The notes under the pieces: generated by a model
Databases searched by the model: none
What the model saw: the letters and a program-made list of their open reading frames with translations, nothing else
Told to the model about the DNA's origin: nothing
Part shown: positions 44,500 to 52,204 of the stretch, piece by piece
Numbering within the stretch: the stretch's first letter is position 1
Layout of the letters: the number at the start of each line of letters is the position of its first letter
Source: Chloroflexota bacterium
GTDB taxonomy: Bacteria > Chloroflexota > Ktedonobacteria > Ktedonobacterales > JADMIN01
Reading direction: 5' to 3'
NCBI GenBank assembly: GCA_021323855.1
Contig: JAJPKE010000026.1
Coordinates: 1 to 64,000 of the forward strand
Length of the DNA: 64,000 bases
Position numbers and translations under genes: made by a program

Positions 44500-44603
44500 A
44501 GCTGATACCCCCTGTCATGAGTTGGTATGTGTCTGAATTCCGCTGGCATCTTCCGCTAGCATCGCCTGCGGTGACGAGCGAAAACGAGAGCGCCATCCGC
44601 CTG

Positions 44604-44633
44604 TTGAGCAGAGACGCCGCGCCGCCCTATAAT
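44604..44633 (+). promoter_or_regulatory. Promoter of the soluble SUOX-type gene
   Basis: A -35 TTGAGC (44604-44609), an 18-bp spacer and a consensus -10 TATAAT (44628-44633) lie on the plus strand, about 140 bp before the ATG at 44777. Confidence 0.5.
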
Positions 44634-44776
44634 ATTTCTGCAATGTTTGTATAGTACGACAATTTTGTTGCGCTATTTTTCTCTGGGAGCACATGAGAGC
44701 AATCTCTCGCGCACCAGACACACAACGCTTAGCCAACGCACATCATACCGCTAAGGAGCGATTGAGGAGCGATACC

Positions 44777-45397
44777 ATGACCCTTTCTCGATTATTTGGG
44801 CAGAAGCAAGAAAAAGCGCCTGTAGAGAAGCGCCCGGATGGGCTGGACCGTCTGCCGCCGGGCCAATATCATACCAAAAAATGGCCGGTTCTAACCTATG
44901 AGCGCACGCCGAAATTCGATCCGACGACCTACCGTTTCAAGGTGTGGGGAGAGGTGGAGCATCCCTTTGAGTTGACCTGGGATGAACTGCTGGATCTGCC
45001 ACGGGTGCAGCTAACGGCGGACTTTCACTGTGTGACGACCTGGAGCCGCTATGACAACGCCTGGGAGGGCGTTCACATCCGCGAGATCCTCCAGCGCGCC
45101 AAACCCACAGCGGACGCGCACTATGTGATGGCGCATTCGTTCACCAATTATACGACCAATATGCCGCTGAGCGACCTCGACGATGATGATGTGTTGATCG
45201 CCTTCAGGCACGATGGCGAGGAGTTGGAGGCGGAGCATGGCGGTCCCGTCCGGCTGATCGTGCCCAAACTCTACGCCTACAAGAGCGCGAAGTGGCTCAG
45301 CGGGCTGGAATTCATGAAGGAAGACCGCCCTGGCTTCTGGGAGATTCGCGGCTATAGCAACAGCGCGAATCCCTGGAAAGAGGAGCGTTATTGGTAG
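44777..45397 (+). CDS. Soluble sulfite oxidase-fold molybdopterin protein
   Basis: This 206-aa SUOX-type molybdopterin domain has no membrane segment or Tat signal. The Mo-ligating Cys is C85 in LTADFHCVTTWSRYD. Other landmarks are WPVLTYERTPKFDPTTYRF, then the domain core FKVWGEVEHPFELTWDELLDLP split over strands, and GGPVRLIVPKLYAYKSAKW. The length and the W-G-V/E pattern resemble YuiH/MsrP-like proteins. The substrate is unknown, perhaps a sulfoxide or sulfite-like compound. GAGGAG lies 7 nt before the ATG. A transcript-stopping palindrome follows at 45422. Confidence 0.88.
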   Translation: MTLSRLFGQKQEKAPVEKRPDGLDRLPPGQYHTKKWPVLTYERTPKFDPTTYRFKVWGEVEHPFELTWDELLDLPRVQLTADFHCVTTWSRYDNAWEGVHIREILQRAKPTADAHYVMAHSFTNYTTNMPLSDLDDDDVLIAFRHDGEELEAEHGGPVRLIVPKLYAYKSAKWLSGLEFMKEDRPGFWEIRGYSNSANPWKEERYW

Positions 45398-45421
45398 GTC
45401 GCCACTTATAACACAGCAACA

Positions 45422-45458
45422 CAAAGGCCGCATATCCACGCGTGGATTGCGGCCTTTG
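45422..45458. terminator. Long palindrome between convergent genes
   Basis: This near-perfect inverted repeat has the outer arm AAAGGCCGCA pairing with TGCGGCCTTT and the inner arm ATCCACG pairing with CGTGGAT, with a one-base bulge. It lies between the convergent SUOX-type and ERF-like genes and is a strong candidate bidirectional terminator. Confidence 0.7.
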
Positions 45459-45472
45459 GCGGATGTCCTGCT

Positions 45473-46174
45473 TTAGCTTGCCTTGCGGGCGCGCTGATAT
45501 TCCGCGCTGAGTTGCGAGAGCAGTTCACGCGCCTGCGGATAGGTCAACTCGCCTGTTGGCTCGGCTTTGCCCAGCGCCGCGCAGAGTTTGCGGATGCTGG
45601 TCAACTGCTGCTCGGTGGCGGGCGTCGTGTTGCTGTCGTTGCCGTTCCTGGTGGCAGGCGTGGCATGTTCGGCGGCGCTGGTCTCACGGGCAGCGGGCGT
45701 CTCACGGATGCTGGCTGCGGGACGCTGGCGCGCGGCAGCGGACGTGCGCCGCTCGACCGGCGCGTCTACCACGCGCTCACCCTCATCCATCTCCGGCGCG
45801 AAGGCGGTGCCATAGCCCAGCGCCAGCAGCGCGCGGCCCAATGATTTGGTGCTGGCCTTCTCGGCGTAATCAGCGAAATCTTTGGCGGCCTCTGAGCCGT
45901 ACATGGTTACTTCGTTGCCCAGCACGTCGCGGACATACGTTTTGAAGTGCGCCCAGCCGGCCTCGCGGTCAATCTCCACCAGTTCGCTCTGCACCGCATA
46001 CGGAACTTTGGCGAGACCGGCGACGATCAGCGCGCGCTGGTCACGAATGAACCAGAGCAGGCGGCTCTGCACGTTCAGATAATCCCGCCCTTTGAGCTGC
46101 ATGAGATGGTCATTCGGATCGAAATCCTGGCCGATCCGCCAATTCGCAGGGAATGACTGTTGAGCTTCTGTCAC
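45473..46174 (-). CDS. ERF-like/Rad52-type single-strand annealing-like protein (putative)
   Basis: This 233-aa protein has two parts. The N-terminal domain (about 1-130) contains LKGRDYLNVQSRLLWF, then LVEIDREAGWAHFKTYV and KASTKSLGRALLALGYG. The last resembles the ETKAIGRALAALGYGT-type motif of phage and bacterial ERF-like annealing proteins. The C-terminal part has a Thr/Ala-rich linker and a short helical module (QLTSIRKLCAALG, LTYPQARELLSQL) seen in similar proteins. The GTG start has AGGAGA upstream. No phage genes surround it. The annealing role is inferred from one motif and should be treated as tentative. Confidence 0.45.
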   Translation of the reverse strand: MTEAQQSFPANWRIGQDFDPNDHLMQLKGRDYLNVQSRLLWFIRDQRALIVAGLAKVPYAVQSELVEIDREAGWAHFKTYVRDVLGNEVTMYGSEAAKDFADYAEKASTKSLGRALLALGYGTAFAPEMDEGERVVDAPVERRTSAAARQRPAASIRETPAARETSAAEHATPATRNGNDSNTTPATEQQLTSIRKLCAALGKAEPTGELTYPQARELLSQLSAEYQRARKAS

Positions 46175-46441
46175 GGTTCTCTCCTCTTACGCTTCCTGAA
46201 AGAAGCGTTATACTCGTTCTGACACCAGACTATTCTTTTGGAGGAGCGCAAAGGCGGTTATGTCCAATACCATCACTCGAACACATTTTCTATTCTACCA
46301 TACCGCTGCCATGCGCGCCACAGCGCGTCATCTCCACCTATGCAAGTACCGCTGATGAGGGGATTTGCGGAAACGTTATGGCTGTGTGTGAGGAAAAGTC
46401 TGCCCAAAGACTGAAAATGCTTTCTGTTCCAGTTGCTATAT

Positions 46442-46936
46442 CTACTCGTTTGCCAGAACTACTACCTGCTGGCGAAGAGCAGAGCTAATGCGGCGCCCTT
46501 GCGCAATCATCTGATCTACGACTGGGGCAATAAGAGGAATAAGTCCCTGCCCTTTTGCTTCGAGTAGAACGGTGAGTGAACCGGCAACCTTGAGACCGAG
46601 TTTCTGCGCGACCTGCCTTCCTCGCCGCTCATCGAGTAAGATCAGCCGGGCGGGTAGGGTAAGAGCCAGAGCGATAGCTTCTGCCTCGCCAGCATCGAGA
46701 GTTGGCGGAACATCAGGATGTGGAGGTGCCTGTTGTACGATAATCCACTGCTGAGTATCCAAATCAGGAGTGCCAGGATGACGTGTGCGTCCAGCCTGAA
46801 ATTCCTGATAAACGACTGTTGGAATGATAATTTGACCATAGAGCGTAGGCAACAGATCGAGCATGCCCACCCCTGTGAGGGCTATCAAGGGTGTCGTATT
46901 CGACACTATCGGGCCACTGCTGCTAGGGGCGAGCAT
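46442..46936 (-). CDS. DUF3368 PIN-like toxin
   Basis: This 164-aa PIN-fold protein of the DUF3368 type is usually a toxic RNase paired with a UPF0175 protein. Landmarks are PIVSNTTPLIAL (N-terminal Asp position replaced by Asn-Thr-Thr-Pro, typical of the family), the central acidic LDAGEAEAIALAL and LILLDERRGRQVAQ with the Asp/Glu pair, then GSLTVLLEAK. The start at 46936 has AGAGG 6 nt upstream and overlaps the antitoxin gene by 14 bp, so translation is coupled. It completes a type II toxin-antitoxin pair. Confidence 0.85.
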   Translation of the reverse strand: MLAPSSSGPIVSNTTPLIALTGVGMLDLLPTLYGQIIIPTVVYQEFQAGRTRHPGTPDLDTQQWIIVQQAPPHPDVPPTLDAGEAEAIALALTLPARLILLDERRGRQVAQKLGLKVAGSLTVLLEAKGQGLIPLIAPVVDQMIAQGRRISSALRQQVVVLANE

Positions 46937-47171
46937 CGCGTACCTCTTGTGCCAGATCAGCAGTGTCGTCGAAGAATGACACGCCGTAACTGCCGAGCAA
47001 ATCGAGGAAATCCCAGCGTGTAATGCCAAGCGCCTTCGCAGCCTGACCCGACGAAATCAAGCCCTGGTCGTACAGGCGTACCAAAGTTGCCTCGCGGGCT
47101 AGCGACGCCAATCGTTCATCATCTATGCTCTGTAGTGGATCATCTGGCAACGTGATCTGAATTGTACGCAT
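46923..47171 (-). CDS. UPF0175 family antitoxin
   Basis: This 82-aa helical protein is of the UPF0175 type. Landmarks are MRTIQITLPDD, then LASLAREATLVRLYDQGLISSGQAAKALG and the last helix-turn-helix-like part ITRWDFLDLLGSYGV with a polar tail. Such proteins neutralise DUF3368/PIN toxins and bind their own promoter. The ATG at 47171 has GGAG 9 nt upstream; an ATG five codons earlier is possible. The upstream region has tandem copies of ATGATATAAC next to a TATAAT element, a probable operator. The toxin gene overlaps its end. Confidence 0.85.
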   Translation of the reverse strand: MRTIQITLPDDPLQSIDDERLASLAREATLVRLYDQGLISSGQAAKALGITRWDFLDLLGSYGVSFFDDTADLAQEVRDARP

Positions 47172-47272
47172 GTTATCTGTCTCCATCCTGCGCAGGCAGG
47201 CTTCGTCATTCGAAGGATGAGTAGACGCGCATTCATGCGCCGACCCCGCCCGCGCCAGACATCTTGCCCCGA

Positions 47273-47303
47273 ATTATAGCATGATATAACATGATATAAC
47301 ATG
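47273..47303 (-). promoter_or_regulatory. Promoter of the UPF0175/DUF3368 pair with iterated operator
   Basis: On the minus strand there is a -10 TATAAT (47273-47278), preceded by two exact copies of the 10-mer GTTATATCAT (+ strand ATGATATAAC at 47281-47290 and 47291-47300). Iterated sites beside the -10 fit binding by the antitoxin or the toxin-antitoxin complex. The -35 is poor. Confidence 0.5.
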
Positions 47304-47421
47304 CGGGCGGTTGAACCTGCGCTTGGATGGCATGCCACCACGAAGTCCGCCTATCGGGCTAGCAGAATAGCCCGCTAGCCAACGTTTTGTTTTTCATAAC
47401 CTACAAGCTATCGAACTGTGA

Positions 47422-48897
47422 TTATCGTATCTGCTGGAGTCTTTCGATTTCTTGTTGTAATTTCATTCTTTCCTCATTTAGAGCATCGTATTTGAGTTTC
47501 TGCTGTCTCTGATGAGCAATAAGTATTTCTAGCAGGCCAAACCCTAATAGTAAGCATAGCAATGCTATTAAGGCACTGATAGCAACAGCCAAATTAAAGT
47601 GGCCTGAAGTGGTCAGTACGATGTCCAGGGTTAGTACACAAAGGGATACAAATATCCCCAGCCGGGCATTCCTCTCTTTAAATGACAAAGAATCATAGCC
47701 TAGCTCAGCTATTTTCCTGTCAACAGTTGAGGCTTCTCTGCGGTATTCCAATATTTTCGCTTCAATTTTCCTGCGTGCTGCCAATGCTTCATCTTCGGCT
47801 TTCTTACGTGCTGCTTCAGCCTTTCTTTGCTCCTCCAACACTTCATCGTACGTTGGCAGCACAGCCAATCCCAATGACGGCGCAATACCAGACGGGTCGC
47901 CATAGTAGGGTGCATGCTGCCAGAGCTTCGTAAGTTGCTCTTTCGCCTCTGTTTTCTTGCCTTCGCGGGTAAGCTCGCGCGCAAGGCGATACATCTGCAC
48001 ATACTGCTTGTTCTGCTCGACGTTTGCCTTGCGCCGGCTCGCATAGGTATCAGATGGCAGCACATTGAGCAGTAGATTCCAGGTGGCGATTTCATCATCC
48101 CAGGCGCCATCTCGATGTTCAGCATCGGCTTTTGCCACGCCGGAGGCCCAGAGGTCTTTCTTGGCGGTTTCATCGCCTGGGTCGGCCAGCGTTAGCGCAT
48201 AGAGCGCCTGCATAGACTCCCCTACATCACCGCTGGCTTTGGCCTGACGCACCGATTGCCGCAGCCGCTCGACATTGAGTGCGGCCACGTTGCGCTCAAC
48301 CTCGACCATATCGGTGGCCAGCGAACCACCCAGGTATTTGGGGTCAGCAGCTAACACTTTGCGCCAGGAGTCCGCGCACGCTTCCCATTGCTGTGTGTTC
48401 CTGGCTTGCAACCCTTGCTTGTAGAGGTTGTATAGTTCCTCATCGGTGTAGGTGGGTCTGGCAGGGGCGTAGCCGAGGCCAGGGTCTATCAGGTTCAGCA
48501 CATTCTGAAGGCCGCGCTCATAGACGGCGGTATCCTGCTGTGGGTCGCCAATGGCGATGGTCTGAATGAGTTGCCAGTCCGCCGATGGCTCACACTGGTG
48601 GTAGAGCAGCGGCAAGAGCCGTTTGCCGCGCGAGACGTGCTGGTTATAGGCGAGGTCCATCTCCTTGCGCACCCAGGGCGAGGCCAGCGCCTCCGGCGAA
48701 AGAATCACCAGAAAATAATCGCGGGCGAGAATCTCATTGACGATGGTGCGCCACCATTCGTCGCCGCCCTGCAAGCCACCAGAAGCATCGAACCAGACAG
48801 CTTCGTTGCCCAAGCGGGCGCGCAGGTCAGCGATGAGGCGTAATCCAAAGGCATTGTCGTGGTGACTATGGCTGACAAAGAGACGGGCATCTGCCAT
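47422..48897 (-). CDS. TIR-domain protein with helical repeats, coiled coil and two membrane helices
   Basis: This 491-aa protein has a clear domain order. Residues 1-130 form a TIR domain: ARLFVSHSHHDNAFGLRLI (box 1), then VWFDASGGLQGGDEWW and LVILSPEALASPWVRKEM, where E79 stands at the usual NADase Glu. A TPR-like helical part follows (YTDEELYNLYKQGLQARN, WRKVLAADP). A charged coiled coil lies near 360-400 (KAEAARKKAEDEALAAR), then two membrane helices (about 415-465) and a final coiled coil (NEERMKLQQEIERLQQ). TIR enzymes often act in antiviral or stress NAD depletion, and membrane tethering would localise that. The ATG at 48897 has GGGAGGG 8 nt upstream. It sits between two toxin-antitoxin pairs. 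Confidence 0.83.
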   Translation of the reverse strand: MADARLFVSHSHHDNAFGLRLIADLRARLGNEAVWFDASGGLQGGDEWWRTIVNEILARDYFLVILSPEALASPWVRKEMDLAYNQHVSRGKRLLPLLYHQCEPSADWQLIQTIAIGDPQQDTAVYERGLQNVLNLIDPGLGYAPARPTYTDEELYNLYKQGLQARNTQQWEACADSWRKVLAADPKYLGGSLATDMVEVERNVAALNVERLRQSVRQAKASGDVGESMQALYALTLADPGDETAKKDLWASGVAKADAEHRDGAWDDEIATWNLLLNVLPSDTYASRRKANVEQNKQYVQMYRLARELTREGKKTEAKEQLTKLWQHAPYYGDPSGIAPSLGLAVLPTYDEVLEEQRKAEAARKKAEDEALAARRKIEAKILEYRREASTVDRKIAELGYDSLSFKERNARLGIFVSLCVLTLDIVLTTSGHFNLAVAISALIALLCLLLGFGLLEILIAHQRQQKLKYDALNEERMKLQQEIERLQQIR

Positions 48898-49010
48898 TGG
48901 CTGCACCCTCCCACATATTGGGGTATGTTCACATATATTTCATACGAAGCTAATGGTTGCAGGCAGAGTATAACATACTCGGTAAAAGAGGTCATCAACC
49001 TTCAGTTATT

Positions 49011-49358
49011 TTAGTCGTCCTGCTCTTCTTCTAACATCACACGTATCGCATTACGCAGAGTAGGCACCTGATTTGTCACTACATCCCAGATGATCTGCAA
49101 ATCCACCGCAAAGTATTGATGTGTCAGTATGTCGCGCAATCCGGCAATCTTTGTCCAGGGAACGCTTGGGTGGTTACTACGGATATCCTGCGGAACATGT
49201 TTGGCTGCCTCGCCCAAGAGTTCCAGGTTCCGAACTATGCCGTCCACAAGCAGTTCATTCTGCTCAAAGGTATCGAATGTCTGCCTTTGAAGGTAACGAG
49301 TGATGCGCTCCAGCGCTTGCTGCATGTCTTCAAGATAAAGGCGCGAGTCCCTCGGCAT
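49011..49358 (-). CDS. hepT: HepT-like RNase toxin
   Basis: This 115-aa HEPN-fold toxin has the RX4HXY motif LRDILTHQY, the RNase signature of HepT. Flanking helices include LYLEDMQQALERITRYL and VRNLELLGEAAKHV, both typical. HepT cleaves or modifies RNA, and its partner MntA silences it by polyadenylylating the Tyr of this motif. The ATG at 49358 has GGAGG 6 nt upstream and overlaps the mntA gene by 29 bp. It is downstream of mntA on the same strand, the standard order. The motif is intact, so it should be an active toxin. Confidence 0.9.
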   Translation of the reverse strand: MPRDSRLYLEDMQQALERITRYLQRQTFDTFEQNELLVDGIVRNLELLGEAAKHVPQDIRSNHPSVPWTKIAGLRDILTHQYFAVDLQIIWDVVTNQVPTLRNAIRVMLEEEQDD

Positions 49359-49665
49359 AGACCACCTCCGCCAGAATACGAGGACGCAGACGCGGTTTGA
49401 GACTGTTTTCAAGCACCAGATCAACCTGGCGACCAAACAACTCTTGCAGGAAAAACTTGATGTCCATGTAGGCATCAAACGAGGGCCGTTGCAGCGTCAC
49501 CAGGAAATCGAGGTCACTCCCGGCATGCGGTGTTCCCCGGCGAAATGAACCGAACAAGCCCAGCGTCCGCACGCCCAGACGCTGGAGGTCAGCCCTGTGC
49601 CGAACTACCTCATCAAGAATAGCCTCTAGCGATAACGTTGATAGGTCTGTTTGATGAACATTCAT
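49330..49665 (-). CDS. mntA: MntA-like minimal nucleotidyltransferase antitoxin
   Basis: This 111-aa nucleotidyltransferase has the signature LGLFGSFRRGTPHAGSDLDFLV: a GSF..G turn and a D-x-D metal site (SDLDFLV). A third acidic residue is plausible in VDLVLEN. Such proteins neutralise HepT by transferring AMP to the toxin. GAGGAGGT lies 8 nt before the ATG. It is the first gene of the pair and sits 124 bp from the divergent-side MaoC gene on the same strand. Motif integrity indicates a working antitoxin. Confidence 0.9.
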   Translation of the reverse strand: MNVHQTDLSTLSLEAILDEVVRHRADLQRLGVRTLGLFGSFRRGTPHAGSDLDFLVTLQRPSFDAYMDIKFFLQELFGRQVDLVLENSLKPRLRPRILAEVVYAEGLAPLS

Positions 49666-49789
49666 AGATCAGACCTCCTCGTAAGCCAGATCATTATCAA
49701 TGGCAAGTCGCCCTGAATTATAGCATCACCGAATCTGTTCAGTGATGGAATGCGCGTCTACCACAAGTGCGATACACTGCATAGTCACC

Positions 49790-50266
49790 TCAGCGCGCCA
49801 GCCGGATTTGCGACGGGAAGCCGCTGAACCGTGCCCGCAAGACTTCGGCGCCGTGCTGGTTGACGGCGCGCCCCTCACCCACAAAACGGCGCTTTTCGGC
49901 GTCTTTCTCAACGAAGGTGACGGTGCAAGTGATGGTATCGCCGATATAGACCGGCGCGAGATACTCGAAGTGCATCTCAGTGGCGAGGAAACCGATCATG
50001 CCGCCGATGTGCGTCAGCATGCTACCCGTCAGCAGTCCGGGAATGATGCGACGGCCAAACCAGCTTTCGCGCGCAAAGAGGTCATCCTGGTGGTAGGGGT
50101 TGAGGTCGCCGGTGACGCCGCAGAAGAGCGCCACATCGCCCTCAGTGAAGGTGCGGCGGTAAGTAAACGTTTGCCCCACCTGAAGCTCATTGAAGGCTTC
50201 GCGCAGGCGTTGCTTGAATGGTGCGCTTGCTGCTGGCGTTTCTGGAATCCCTGGTATCTCCGGCAT
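49790..50266 (-). CDS. MaoC-like hotdog-fold dehydratase
   Basis: This 158-aa MaoC-like enzyme has the hydratase-2 motif in FCGVTGDLNPYHQDD (catalytic Asp and His) and further IIPGLLTGSML. HFEYLAPVYIGDTITC and VNQHGAEVLRARF are typical of the R-specific enoyl-CoA hydratase fold. It should hydrate enoyl-CoA in fatty-acid or polyester metabolism. The N-terminus is uncertain: ATG at 50266 is used, but the frame extends to a TTG at 50296. Neither has a strong ribosome site. The family core starts near LQVGQTF, so both are acceptable. Confidence 0.85.
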   Translation of the reverse strand: MPEIPGIPETPAASAPFKQRLREAFNELQVGQTFTYRRTFTEGDVALFCGVTGDLNPYHQDDLFARESWFGRRIIPGLLTGSMLTHIGGMIGFLATEMHFEYLAPVYIGDTITCTVTFVEKDAEKRRFVGEGRAVNQHGAEVLRARFSGFPSQIRLAR

Positions 50267-50439
50267 CTCTTGTCGCTCGCTCTCGTTGATGGGCAACTTT
50301 TTTCGTATATTCGGCGTTCTTCACTATACGACGCGGGCAATGTGTTGCTGCTATACTATGTCGCAAAGCCGCAAGCGATCTACAGATCTACGCCGCACAT
50401 GTGCCAAATCTAAGACGCGATGGGGAGACGTAGCGCATC

Positions 50440-52056
50440 ATGGATTCCGAGCGAGAGCCAGCGACAAGCGCATCGGACGAGATAAACGATGCAAGCGATG
50501 ATGCGAAAGATGCTCGCGACGGCGCCGCGCAGCCGCTAGTGAGCGGTGGTCAAACAGACAGCACGCCAGCCGGTGAGCAGACGCCGGTGTGGGAGCGGCG
50601 GCTGACGCGCGAGGCGAAGCTGCGCCGCGCGCTGGTCATTGTGGCAATGGTGGCGCTAGCGCTGGCTGTGCTGCTCGCCTCCACCGGCATCCCGCAGGCG
50701 GCGTGGCAGCGAGCAACGGCGGCGCAACGAGCAACTGCGGTGCAAGATCCTGCGCCGACCATCACGCCGGTCTCCTGGCCGATTCCGCCACAGTTGCCCT
50801 CCTATCCCCGTGGCACGCTGACGATGACGGGCTGGCAAACGATTCCAGTGCCGGACTCCGGGCGCTCGCAGATGTCCTTCACGCCGTTTCCCAGCGATCC
50901 CGCTTCGATTTTTGGCTGCACCGCCGCGCGCAACATTCCGGGGCAGGGACCGCTGGCGGGTCCGGTGAAGCTGCTGCGCACGCGTGACGCTGGCCAGCAC
51001 TGGCAGCAGTTGCCCTTGCCAGCGCTCACCGCCGACACCTGCATCGTGCGTATCGCCGCAGATGCGCCGCAGCGTGTCCTGCTGCTCACCTATACCTCCG
51101 GCGACCCTACGCTCTGCCAATCGCCCGCGCTCTTCGTCAGCGAAAATAGCGGCGACACCTGGACGCCGCTCACTCCGCCGCATCTGAGTAACAGTTCTCC
51201 CAATCTAGAAGATTGCGACGCCTGGGCAACCGGCGCGTACCTCTTCTGGTATGAAACGGTGGCCTGCCAGCCAAATCAACCAACGCCCTGTAACGAATTG
51301 CTACGTAGCACAGATGGCGGCAAAACCTGGGCGCATGCCGACACCGGCCTCGCCACCACCGGCGATTTCTCGCCTGTCTGGACTAATGATAACGGTGGTC
51401 AGACATTGCTTGCCGCTTACTCTCCCCAGAGCGCACCAGCCACTGCCACACCGAATACGGCGCTCTGGGTCAGCTATGACGCAGGTAATAGCTGGCAGCC
51501 TTTTGGGACTAATTTCGCGCATATGGCGCTCACGCGCACGTACATCTCGCTGGAGCCGGGATTGTCTCCCATCGCTGGCGATGAACTCTACCGGGAACTG
51601 ATTGGGCCGGTCAACACGAATCTGCATAACGTCGCCCAGAGCCAGAACGGTGGCATTCATCAGTGGGTGACGCTGCCGCCGCTGCCGATGCCTGGCACAG
51701 ACGCCTATCACGACGGCATCGCCCAGATCATCGGTGTGACCAGCGATATCGCCATGCAGGATAGCGGCGCGCTGGTGGTCTTTGGGCCGGATCCCAGAAC
51801 GGGTGTGGCGCTGCTTGGACCGGACAAGGTGCATGATACCCCGGCGGCAGACTGGCTCTGGGTCTGGAACTCCCAGACGTGGCAATGGGAGGCAGCGCCC
51901 GCGCCGCTGCCTGTACAACCGGAGGATGCGTCGCTCAGTTGGGGCGCTGAGCCTGGCTCTAACGGGGAAAATGCGCCAACCGGCACGTTCGTCTGGATCA
52001 CCAGCCCATCGGCAAAAGGCACCTCACTGATACGCGCGTTTCTGCCTCGCCAGTGA
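50440..52056 (+). CDS. Membrane-tethered Asp-box (BNR) propeller protein
   Basis: This 538-aa protein has an acidic cytoplasmic N-terminus of about 62 residues, one transmembrane helix (ALVIVAMVALALAVLLAS) and an extracytoplasmic propeller. Asp-box-like turns recur: RTRDAGQHW, SENSGDTW, STDGGKTW, SYDAGNSW. Two Cys-rich loops (IFGCTAARN; VACQPNQPTPC) suggest disulfides outside. Sialidase catalytic residues were not identified, so glycosidase activity is unproven. It resembles the lipoprotein at 15963-17402 in blade type but not in anchoring. GGGAG lies 12 nt before the ATG. It is divergent from the MaoC gene. Confidence 0.8.
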   Translation: MDSEREPATSASDEINDASDDAKDARDGAAQPLVSGGQTDSTPAGEQTPVWERRLTREAKLRRALVIVAMVALALAVLLASTGIPQAAWQRATAAQRATAVQDPAPTITPVSWPIPPQLPSYPRGTLTMTGWQTIPVPDSGRSQMSFTPFPSDPASIFGCTAARNIPGQGPLAGPVKLLRTRDAGQHWQQLPLPALTADTCIVRIAADAPQRVLLLTYTSGDPTLCQSPALFVSENSGDTWTPLTPPHLSNSSPNLEDCDAWATGAYLFWYETVACQPNQPTPCNELLRSTDGGKTWAHADTGLATTGDFSPVWTNDNGGQTLLAAYSPQSAPATATPNTALWVSYDAGNSWQPFGTNFAHMALTRTYISLEPGLSPIAGDELYRELIGPVNTNLHNVAQSQNGGIHQWVTLPPLPMPGTDAYHDGIAQIIGVTSDIAMQDSGALVVFGPDPRTGVALLGPDKVHDTPAADWLWVWNSQTWQWEAAPAPLPVQPEDASLSWGAEPGSNGENAPTGTFVWITSPSAKGTSLIRAFLPRQ

Positions 52057-52204
52057 TGATGGCATAGTGAGCAGACCACCCTTTGCTTCCGTCTGGTGAT
52101 ATAACTTCCTTTGGGATAGGGACACACAGAGACATTGAGACCAGAAGAGGCAGCAAAAAACAGCAAGAGTCAAACGAGACAGACGAGAAAGGCAGCAGAA
52201 TCCC

